The notes under the pieces were generated by a model. That model was not told the origin of the DNA. It ran no database searches and saw only the letters and a list, made by a program, of their open reading frames with translations. DNA of 39,373 bases from an uncultured bacterium (GTDB lineage Bacteria > Actinomycetota > Coriobacteriia > Coriobacteriales > Eggerthellaceae). Below are positions 16,759 through 23,243 of the stretch, in pieces (position 1 is the first letter of the stretch; each line of letters opens with the position of its first letter). The position numbers and the translations under genes were made by a program. Location: assembly GCA_905215325.1 (NCBI GenBank), contig CAJMPP010000024.1, positions 1 through 39,373 on the forward strand, in the 5' to 3' direction.

Positions 16759-17719
16759 GGCCGAAGCCGCTTGCGACGATAAGGCGCCCAAGGATGTGGA
16801 CTCGCGCCTGTTCTCGGTCATCGAGCACTTCATCGGCTCGTGGCGTATCGAGCGCAACCCCTCCCAGAACACCTTGCGCGCGTATCGCATCGACTTGCTT
16901 GATTATGCCCGATGGGCCAAGCGCACGCGCGTTGACGGGCTGCATCCCACCCACCGGCAGCTTCGCCGCTACTTAAGCCAGCTTGAGCAGGCGCAGTACT
17001 CGCGTGCCACGGTGAACCGCAGGTTGTCCGCCGTGCGCACCTTCTTCCAGTGGCTTAACGTGAACGGGGTGGTTTCCGAGGACCCCGCCAGCGCGCTTTC
17101 GGGCCCCAAGCAGCCGCAGCGCCTGCCGCATCACCTTCGTCCCCAGGATGTTGCGGAGCTGCTGGGCGTATACGGTAAACGGCTTGATTCCCAAGGGCGC
17201 GATGAACGCACGCCTTCGGAGATGCGCAATCAGGCGTTGCTCGAGTTTCTGTATGCGTGCGGTGCGCGAATATCGGAGGCTTCCGGGCTAATGCTTTCCG
17301 CGGTGGATTTCGATCAGGGTCAATGCCGGGTGCTCGGCAAGGGGTCCAAGGAGCGCATCGTGCCTTTGCACGACCTTGCGCTCTCGAGCATGCGCACATA
17401 CTTGGTGTTCGCGCGGCCTTTGCTTGTCAAGGATAAGGAATGTCCCTACTTCTTCGTTTCAACGCGCGGCAACCAAATGGGTACCGATGCGATGCGCAAG
17501 ATGTTCAAGCAGGCGCTTGCCGCCGCGGGGCTTCCGTCCACCATCACGCCGCACGATTTGCGTCACACCTTCGCCACCGATGTGCTGGCAGGCGGAGCGG
17601 ATTTACGCAGCGTTCAGGAGATGCTCGGTCACGCAAGCCTGTCCACCACGCAGATTTACACGCATACCACTCCTGAGCGTTTAGGCGCCGAACATCAACG
17701 GGCGCATCCCAGAGGGTGA
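16748..17719 (+). CDS. tyrosine recombinase of the XerC/XerD type
   Basis: This 323-residue enzyme is a site-specific recombinase that most likely resolves chromosome dimers at a dif site. The SAM-like N-terminal core-binding domain spans about residues 22-105. All catalytic residues are visible: Arg174 (GARISEA), Lys198 (LGKGSKER), His269 and Arg272 (HDLRHTF), His295 (GHASLSTT) and Tyr304 (IYTHTTPE). The C-terminus ends in the Xer-like AHPRG. ATG 16748 overlaps the trmFO end by 11 bases; GGGGGAA lies upstream. The trmFO neighbour is the common XerC position, but XerC and XerD cannot be told apart by eye. It is the last gene of the operon. Confidence 0.92.
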   Translation: MTPKAEAACDDKAPKDVDSRLFSVIEHFIGSWRIERNPSQNTLRAYRIDLLDYARWAKRTRVDGLHPTHRQLRRYLSQLEQAQYSRATVNRRLSAVRTFFQWLNVNGVVSEDPASALSGPKQPQRLPHHLRPQDVAELLGVYGKRLDSQGRDERTPSEMRNQALLEFLYACGARISEASGLMLSAVDFDQGQCRVLGKGSKERIVPLHDLALSSMRTYLVFARPLLVKDKECPYFFVSTRGNQMGTDAMRKMFKQALAAAGLPSTITPHDLRHTFATDVLAGGADLRSVQEMLGHASLSTTQIYTHTTPERLGAEHQRAHPRG

Positions 17720-17753
17720 TATGCGGTTCGGGCGATTTGTTCGCAAACAATGA

Positions 17754-17779
17754 AACAGCCATGCGATCGCATGGCTGTT
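17754..17779. terminator. bidirectional terminator between xer and the minus-strand ygbA-like gene
   Basis: AACAGCCATGCGATCGCATGGCTGTT is a perfect 26-base palindrome that folds into an 11-bp stem with a GATC loop. It lies 34 bases after xer and 4 bases before the stop of the convergent gene. T-rich sequence occurs on both sides, so it can serve both transcripts. Confidence 0.8.
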
Positions 17780-17783
17780 CTGC

Positions 17784-18131
17784 TTACTTTCCTAGCAAAT
17801 GCCTGATGGCGGCAATGGGGTGCTTCGTCATCATGCGCGGGCCGCTGTATCGCATCACCTGGCGTATGCGCTCGCGCATTTCCGGCTTGTAGCAGTGGTT
17901 CTCACAGGCGTCGCAACTGGTCTTCACGTGCATCTTGCGGCATCGGCGCGTGCGCAGCGCTGCATATTCGTCAAGCTGGGCGCATTCCGGGCACACGGCT
18001 TCGCCGCAAACGGCGGTTTCGGTCCTGCTGGCAGGCTCATGGTTGCCAGCGCAGTACAGCGCCACCATCTGCGAGATGGTCTTCTCCTCGCGAGCCCGGC
18101 GTTTCGCGATCTGCGGGGTGTCTTGCTGCAT
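17784..18131 (-). CDS. YgbA-type (nitrous oxide-stimulated promoter) family protein
   Basis: The 115-residue protein matches the pattern of the YgbA_NO family, named from an E. coli gene whose promoter responds to nitrosative conditions. The diagnostic segments are VALYCAGNH, CPECAQLDEYAALR, CDACENHCYKPEMRERIR and MRYSGPRMMTKHPIAAIRHLL. It holds eight cysteines (27, 42, 47, 50, 64, 73, 76, 80), four of them in two CxxC pairs, which suggests a bound metal or Fe-S cluster (inference). The molecular role is unknown. It follows the membrane protein gene at 18142-18909 after 10 bases and is probably cotranscribed. AGGGCGG serves as RBS. Confidence 0.85.
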   Translation of the reverse strand: MQQDTPQIAKRRAREEKTISQMVALYCAGNHEPASRTETAVCGEAVCPECAQLDEYAALRTRRCRKMHVKTSCDACENHCYKPEMRERIRQVMRYSGPRMMTKHPIAAIRHLLGK

Positions 18132-18141
18132 GTAAGCCGCC

Positions 18142-18909
18142 CTACATCGCCGTCAGGCGGATGCCTACGTACGCTGCGGTGCTCGGCAGGCCTTTGATGT
18201 CGTATTTGTCCGAAAGCGGGGCCGCGGACACGCGCCAGGTGTAGGTGGCGTCATCGATATCGACGGTGCCGGTCAGGAAGGTGTTGCCAACCTCGTCGGT
18301 GTCCATGGACGTGCTATCGGCCTGGAATCCCTCGGCGGCGACGGCTGCCTGGATGGCGGCCTCGAGCGTGCTCGACGAGAAGTCGGCGTACTTGACCGCC
18401 ATGGTCAAGGTATCGGAGCGGTCGACGGTAAGCGTCCAGCTGCCGTTGAGCAGCAGCGCCGCTTGGGATGCCGAAAGGCCGCCCACGCCCTTCGCGTACA
18501 TTGCGGCGGCATCGGCAACGGTGACGTCTTCGGGAAGCTTGACCAGGTCAAGGCCGGCGGTGCCTTCCGCGGTTCGGTTGTACACGGTGTAGCCCGCTGC
18601 CGCGAGCGAATCCAGAATGGCCTGGTCGTCCATATCCGCCATCTGCGCGAGCACGGGGAGGTTGTAGCTGACTGCGCGCGAGAGGTTCTCCTCCACGCTT
18701 GCCTTGCTTTGGGTGTTCGAATCGTTCACCGCGGTGATGGCCCCGGCCGCCAGGCGAACGCCGATGATCACGGCGATGACGACGAAAACCGCCATGACGA
18801 TCTGCTGGCTGCGCGGCATGTCCATAGGGCGCAGCAGGCTTGAACCGTCCATATAGCGGATATTGCCCTGCTCGATGGAGTAATCGGTATGGCGATGGAA
18901 TAACGACAT
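18142..18909 (-). CDS. single-pass membrane protein of unknown function
   Basis: I do not recognise the family. The 255-residue product has a short cytoplasmic N-terminus (1-36), one transmembrane helix (about 37-58, VMAVFVVIAVIIGVRLAAG) and a long extracytoplasmic part of about 195 residues. The outer part is Ala/Ser/Thr/Asp-rich and has two similar-feeling beta segments around NGSWTLTVDRSDTLTMAVKY and NTFLTGTVDIDDATYTWRV. There is no lipobox or cell-wall anchor. ATG 18909 is chosen over upstream starts because AGGT precedes it and the frame further upstream runs through the opposite-strand riboswitch. It lies 10 bases before the ygbA-like gene on the same strand. A TATACT (minus strand, 18954-18959) may be its -10. 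Confidence 0.8.
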   Translation of the reverse strand: MSLFHRHTDYSIEQGNIRYMDGSSLLRPMDMPRSQQIVMAVFVVIAVIIGVRLAAGAITAVNDSNTQSKASVEENLSRAVSYNLPVLAQMADMDDQAILDSLAAAGYTVYNRTAEGTAGLDLVKLPEDVTVADAAAMYAKGVGGLSASQAALLLNGSWTLTVDRSDTLTMAVKYADFSSSTLEAAIQAAVAAEGFQADSTSMDTDEVGNTFLTGTVDIDDATYTWRVSAAPLSDKYDIKGLPSTAAYVGIRLTAM

Positions 18910-19000
18910 GGGTACCTGCCTGTCGGTTTTTAGTCGGTTTGTGTGCGTGGGTAAGTATAGCATTGCCCCAAGGGGGCGCTCATGGTAGCCTACGGAATGC

Positions 19001-19092
19001 CCATGGGGGAGTAGCTGGCAGGACATACCTGCGGTGCGTTCAACATCGTGGCCGGCAACGGTCTGGCGTACCTGAAATTGCAAGACTCATGG
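19001..19092 (+). promoter_or_regulatory. yybP-ykoY (manganese) riboswitch aptamer
   Basis: The conserved blocks of the yybP-ykoY class are present in order: GGGGAGTAGC (19006-19015), TCAACATC (19040-19047), GGTCTGGCG (19060-19068) and GCAAGAC (19080-19086). Helix P1 can be drawn: CCATGGG (19001-19007) with CTCATGG (19086-19092), seven pairs including one G-T. The distal stem forms from GGCAGG/CCTGC. P1's 3' strand lies inside the 5' arm of the terminator at 19082-19130. Mn2+ binding should therefore hold P1 and block the terminator, switching on the TerC gene; this is the known ON logic of the class. A possible -10 TATAGC lies at 18956-18961. Confidence 0.92.
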
Positions 19093-19130
19093 CGCAACGT
19101 TCTCGAATCGTTGCGCCATGAGTCTTTTTT
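19082..19130 (+). terminator. riboswitch-controlled terminator before the TerC gene
   Basis: A perfect 18-bp stem (19082-19099 with 19109-19126) with a 9-base loop is followed by TTTT. Its first 11 bases include the P1 3' strand of the manganese aptamer, so the two structures exclude each other. It lies 94 bases before the coding start, where a terminator makes sense only as an attenuator. Confidence 0.92.
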
Positions 19131-19223
19131 GTTGCGCTGCTCTTCCGGGGAGACGGGGTAAACCGCGCGCCGTGCGCAACGGCGTGCATCGATCGTACGA
19201 GACGACGTAAAGGAGCAACGACA

Positions 19224-20063
19224 ATGGATTTTTCCATCTTCGCCACGCCCGAAGCTTGGATCAGCCTGCTGACGCTGATGTTCTTGGAGGTGGTGCTGGG
19301 CGTGGACAACATCGTGTTCATCTCCATCACCACCAACCGCCTGGCGCCCGAGCACCAGCATATCGGCCGTAAGCTCGGTTTGCTGGGCGCTATGGTATCG
19401 CGCTGCATCTTCCTGTGCTTCGCAAGCTATTTGGTGCATATGACCAAACCGCTGTTCACGTTGGACCTGGGCTTTTTCCAACATGCGTTCAACGTGCGCG
19501 ACCTGGTGCTGCTTGCGGGCGGCACATACCTGATCTACAAGGGCATCGACGAGCTTCGCGACGTGCTGGCCTTGACCGAGGAGAAGGCCTCGCACTCCGA
19601 GGAGCACAAGCAGCTGCGCCGCATCGGCCTGGGCCAGGCTATCGTCACCATCATGGTCATGGACCTGGTGTTCTCCATCGACTCGGTCATCACCGCGGTG
19701 GGCTTGGCGGAGCATCTGATCATCATGGTCGTGGCGGTTATCTTCGCCATCGTCATCATGATGGTGTTCATCGACGCCATCGCCGATTTCATTAACAGGC
19801 ATACGGAGATGAAGATCTTGGCCTTGGTGTTCATCACCGTGATCGGCTTGCTGCTGTTCTTCGATTCGCTGGGCATCAACTCCGGCATCGAGGTGCTCGA
19901 CATGCACATGGAGAAGCTTATGGTGTATTGTGCCATGGTGTTCGCAGTGGTGCTGGAGCTTATCCAAATGCGCTACAGCTCGAATCTGGCGAAGTGGAAG
20001 GAAGAGCGCAGGAAGGAGCAGCTCGAAGGCGAGCAGCTCAAGAGCGAGCAGGCGAACGGCTAG
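19224..20063 (+). CDS. TerC family membrane protein, probable Mn2+ exporter
   Basis: The 279-residue product has about seven transmembrane helices and the TerC hallmarks LGVDNIVFISI (Asp near residue 28) and MDLVFSIDSVITAVG, where acidic residues inside the membrane bind the metal. A charged cytoplasmic loop (ALTEEKASHSEEHKQLRR) divides two homologous halves, and the C-terminus is highly charged. Family members next to yybP-ykoY riboswitches (Bacillus YkoY type) export manganese, partly to metallate secreted enzymes. The riboswitch directly upstream supports that role here. The RBS AAAGGAG is clear before ATG 19224. It is monocistronic. Confidence 0.92.
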   Translation: MDFSIFATPEAWISLLTLMFLEVVLGVDNIVFISITTNRLAPEHQHIGRKLGLLGAMVSRCIFLCFASYLVHMTKPLFTLDLGFFQHAFNVRDLVLLAGGTYLIYKGIDELRDVLALTEEKASHSEEHKQLRRIGLGQAIVTIMVMDLVFSIDSVITAVGLAEHLIIMVVAVIFAIVIMMVFIDAIADFINRHTEMKILALVFITVIGLLLFFDSLGINSGIEVLDMHMEKLMVYCAMVFAVVLELIQMRYSSNLAKWKEERRKEQLEGEQLKSEQANG

Positions 20064-20178
20064 CCCGCCTGCGTCGATGCGAGCTTGAACGACCGCCATC
20101 GGTCGCCGCGTGCGGCCGATGGCGCGCTTGCCGGAAAAGAACCGCAAAGCGGATTCGGGCGGCGCACCTGAAAAGAAG

Positions 20179-20209
20179 CGGCCCCGCAGACCTTGAGCCT
20201 GCGGGGCCG
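20179..20209. terminator. terminator between convergent TerC and lipid kinase genes
   Basis: CGGCCCCGCAG and CTGCGGGGCCG form a perfect 11-bp stem. The minus-strand side continues into CTTCTTTTC, making it a good terminator for the lipid kinase gene. A second hairpin, GCCATCGG (20095-20102) with CCGATGGC (20115-20122), lies closer to the TerC stop and could end that transcript. Confidence 0.8.
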
Positions 20210-20228
20210 TTGCCGTTTCGGCGTCTTG

Positions 20229-21137
20229 CTATCGTGCGAACTGCGAGTAGCCTTCGTCGGAGATGAACAGGCGGGTGGCCCTGGGCAGGATCCGCGCGGA
20301 AAACGGCGTGGAGAGCCCGGTGGCCTCGCCGTCGTATTGGACTTCCATGGCCGGGTCGGCTTCGATCGCGACCTCCTTGGCGCGGAAGATCTCGAGCGCA
20401 TCCGTGCGGTCGGGGAATTCCCCGTCTCGATCCAAAAGGCCTGCAATGGCTGCCGGTATCAGGTCGAATGCGGTCTTCGCCTTCAGCACCACCACATCGA
20501 ACTCGCCGTCGCGCGGCTTGTTGTCGTGCGTGACCGCGATATCGAACTGGATCTTGCTGAAGTTCACCAGCAACACTCCGAGGCCTTCGCTTTGCACCTG
20601 GCGGCCGTCCAAGGTGAGCGTGAACTTCGACTGTTGCGGCATGGCGTTGGCCACCGCCGATTGCAAGTATGCCATGGGACCGAGCAGCCGCTTGCCGCGT
20701 TGCGCCCCGCGCATGATGACGGCGTCGTAGCCGGCGCCGGCCATGATGGAGAACCCGAAGCGATGCCCGTCGACGCATATCTCGCCCATGTCGAAATCAA
20801 GGGTCTGCCCGGCGCGCACCATCTTGGCAAGCGCATGGGGCTCGAGCGGGCTTGCGAGATTGAGGGCAAGCAGGTTGGCCGTGCCTGCGGGGAAGGGCAG
20901 CACGGGTATGCCGGTGTTGGCCAGCAGGTAGCACACCGTGGCCACGGTGCCGTCGCCGCCCGCCGCGATCACGGCATCGAAGTCCATCGCATCGTCGAGC
21001 AGCGTGTTTATCGGGGTGGTGCCGTTGGTGCAGCGCATGCGGATGTCGTCGCCGTCGGCGGCGAAGCTGCGCATGAAATCGTAGATGGCCCCTTCGCCGT
21101 ATCCCGATGCCAGGTTGTTGATGACAAGCAGTTTCAC
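20229..21137 (-). CDS. diacylglycerol kinase family lipid kinase
   Basis: The catalytic-domain motif GGDGT is at residues 60-64, within VIAAGGDGTVATV, and PFPAGTANLLALNL follows as the second nucleotide-binding segment. The C-terminal half is the beta-sandwich of the family (FSIMAGAGYDAVIM, LLVNFSKIQFDIAV). The 302 residues suit DagK/YegS-like soluble enzymes that phosphorylate diacylglycerol or related lipids at the membrane surface; the exact lipid is not readable from sequence. The start is GTG 21137, with GGAAGGG upstream. It is divergent from rnd. Confidence 0.9.
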   Translation of the reverse strand: MKLLVINNLASGYGEGAIYDFMRSFAADGDDIRMRCTNGTTPINTLLDDAMDFDAVIAAGGDGTVATVCYLLANTGIPVLPFPAGTANLLALNLASPLEPHALAKMVRAGQTLDFDMGEICVDGHRFGFSIMAGAGYDAVIMRGAQRGKRLLGPMAYLQSAVANAMPQQSKFTLTLDGRQVQSEGLGVLLVNFSKIQFDIAVTHDNKPRDGEFDVVVLKAKTAFDLIPAAIAGLLDRDGEFPDRTDALEIFRAKEVAIEADPAMEVQYDGEATGLSTPFSARILPRATRLFISDEGYSQFAR

Positions 21138-21184
21138 GGTTTTCCCTTCCGTTGCGGTATTCTTACATCATAAAGCACAACGAT

Positions 21185-22360
21185 ATGAACGTGAGGAATT
21201 ACCGGGTGTATATCGAAGATCAAGAAGCACTGGAGGCGTTCGCCCGGCGAGCACGCCGCTCAAGCGTCCTTGCCATAGACACCGAGTTTTTACGCGAGAA
21301 GACCTATTATGCGCGCCTGTGCTTGATCCAATTCGCCACCGACGACGAGGTGGCGGTGGTCGACCCGTTTTGCATAGAGGACCTGCATGTGCTGGCCCCG
21401 CTTCTCGAGGATGCCGGCGTCATGAAGGTGCTGCACTCCGGCGGGCAGGACCTTGAGATCTTGTGGCACGAGGTGGGCGTGCTTCCGCAGCCGCTGTTCG
21501 ACACGCAGGTGGCGGCGGCGCTGCTGGGGCACACGCAGCAGATCGGCTACGGCGCCTTGGTCGGCGCCGAGTGCGGCGTGGCGCTCAAGAAGGTCGATTC
21601 CTTCACCGACTGGTCACGCCGACCCCTGTCGGAGTCCCAGCTTCGCTATGCCGCCGACGATGTCATCTACCTTCCCCGCATGTACGAGCATATGAAGCAA
21701 GAATTGGAGCGACAGGGGCGCCTTCATTGGCTCGACCCCGAGTTCGCCGAGATGTGCGATCCTGCGCGTTTCGAATCCGATGAGCGCGAACGCTACCGCA
21801 GGCTCAAGCGCGTCGGCCAGCTTTCGCGAAAGCAGCTGGCGGCGGCGCGCGAGGTGGCCGCATGGCGCGAGGTCACGGCGCAGAAGCGCAACGTTCCGCG
21901 CAAATGGGTCATCACCGACGAGCAGATCGTCGAGGCGTGCAAGCGCGAGGCCCGCACCATCGACGAGCTGTTCATGGTGCGCGGCATGCGCGAGAAGCTC
22001 AACACCCGCGATGCCCGAACGGTTGCCGGGCTTATGAAGAAGGCGCTGGAATCCGGGCCGCAAAGCTGGCCCGAGCTTGATCGCAGCGGCCGAAACGAAC
22101 CCAACGTGGATGCTCCGCTCGACCTTATGAGCGCGCTCGTGCGCCTGCGCGCCAAGGAGAACGGCGTGGCGTTCCCCACGCTTGCCAGCCATGATGATCT
22201 TGTGCGTATGGCCCGCGGATACCGTCAGGGCATCGACCTTCTGCGCGGCTGGCGTCGTGCGCTCGTGGGCGAGGAGCTTATCGAGCTGCTCGAGGGCAAG
22301 CTCGTTTTGTCCTTGGATGGCCACGATCTGCGCGTCACGCGTCTGGATGGCGAAGAGTAG
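21185..22360 (+). CDS. rnd: ribonuclease D (3'-5' exoribonuclease, HRDC domain)
   Basis: RNase D trims 3' ends of tRNA and other small RNAs. The DEDD exonuclease core spans about residues 10-180: Asp32 and Glu34 in AIDTEFLREKTYYARLCLIQ, the second motif in LHSGGQDLEIL, and the third in YAADDVIYLPRMY. HRDC helices follow in the C-terminal half. The 391-residue form starts at ATG 21185, which lacks an RBS. GTG 21206 has GAGG 9 bases upstream and would cost only seven residues; an ATG at 21152 is also in frame. The true start is therefore open by up to 18 codons. It is a stand-alone gene. Confidence 0.9.
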   Translation: MNVRNYRVYIEDQEALEAFARRARRSSVLAIDTEFLREKTYYARLCLIQFATDDEVAVVDPFCIEDLHVLAPLLEDAGVMKVLHSGGQDLEILWHEVGVLPQPLFDTQVAAALLGHTQQIGYGALVGAECGVALKKVDSFTDWSRRPLSESQLRYAADDVIYLPRMYEHMKQELERQGRLHWLDPEFAEMCDPARFESDERERYRRLKRVGQLSRKQLAAAREVAAWREVTAQKRNVPRKWVITDEQIVEACKREARTIDELFMVRGMREKLNTRDARTVAGLMKKALESGPQSWPELDRSGRNEPNVDAPLDLMSALVRLRAKENGVAFPTLASHDDLVRMARGYRQGIDLLRGWRRALVGEELIELLEGKLVLSLDGHDLRVTRLDGEE

Positions 22361-22410
22361 GCGAGCGGTCGTCGCGCTGCGCCTCGACTTGAACGCGGCG
22401 CATGCGATAC

Positions 22411-22446
22411 GTTCCCGGTAACGGATTGCGAACGTTTCGCGGGAAC
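22411..22446 (+). other. imperfect hairpin downstream of rnd
   Basis: GTTCCCG (22411-22417) and CGGGAAC (22440-22446) form a 7-bp stem around a loop that itself holds GCGAA/TTCGC. There is no T tract. It may help end the rnd transcript. A TATACT hexamer at 22482-22487 could be the -10 for the peptidase gene, but no -35 is seen. Confidence 0.35.
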
Positions 22447-22580
22447 ATTCGTGAAGTCGGGGGTAAGGCGTTTCGCTTCGGTATACTTTTGGTTCGTTGA
22501 ACCGAGCGCGCCGCCTTGCGGTCGCGCCCCGAGGCGCAGGGCATGCGCCGCACTCATTCGATAGGAGTTGCATCACCCAC

Positions 22581-23243
22581 ATGAGCATGAGCTATTTGAG
22601 CCTGATCATCGTCACCATGGTCATCGGCATGGGCGCGTCGTGGTACGTGAACCGCCAGATCAACAAATACCTGCACGTTCCCGCGTCCACGCGGGTCACC
22701 GGCGCGCAGATGGCCGAGATGATGCTTGCCGCAAACGGCGTGCACGGCGTGCAGGTGTATCGCGGCGGCCCGCAGCAGGACCACTTCGACCCGCGCACCA
22801 ATTCCATCACCTTGGACCCCGATGCGTTCGGCGGGACCTCCATCACGGCCATTGCCACGGCATGCCATGAGGCGGGGCACGCCATCCAGTTCGCGCAGGG
22901 GTATGCTCCCATGAAGATCCGCGGCGCGCTCGTGCCGGCGGTGAATTTCGCCTCCAACGCCTGGGTGTTCCTGCTGATGTTCGGCATCTTCATGCAGCTT
23001 TCCGGCCTTACCACCCTTGCCATCGTCATGTACGCCGTGGTGGTGCTGTTCCAGCTGGTCACGCTGCCCGTCGAGTTCGATGCCTCACGTCGCGGCCTTG
23101 CATATCTGAAGACCCAGGGCATCACGCAGGCCGAACAGGGCGGTGCGTATTCCGTTCTGCGCGCCTGCGCGCTCACCTATGTTGCCGCCGCCTTGACGTC
23201 CATCCTGCAGCTGCTGTGGTTGCTGCAGTCCCGTGACGAGTAG
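22581..23243 (+). CDS. YugP-type neutral zinc metallopeptidase, membrane-bound
   Basis: The product of 220 residues has the zinc motif HEAGH at 96-100 after TAIATACHEAGHAIQFAQGYAP, which defines the YugP (zinc peptidase, DUF-type) family. A first membrane helix lies at residues 5-22; two more lie at about 125-165, and a final one is at the C-terminus. The sequence STRVTGAQMAEMML..NGV and VEFDASRRGLAYL is typical. The physiological substrate is unknown. ATG 22581 has AGGAG at 22563-22567, a somewhat long spacing of 13; ATG 22587 is also possible. xseA begins within its last codons. Confidence 0.88.
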   Translation: MSMSYLSLIIVTMVIGMGASWYVNRQINKYLHVPASTRVTGAQMAEMMLAANGVHGVQVYRGGPQQDHFDPRTNSITLDPDAFGGTSITAIATACHEAGHAIQFAQGYAPMKIRGALVPAVNFASNAWVFLLMFGIFMQLSGLTTLAIVMYAVVVLFQLVTLPVEFDASRRGLAYLKTQGITQAEQGGAYSVLRACALTYVAAALTSILQLLWLLQSRDE

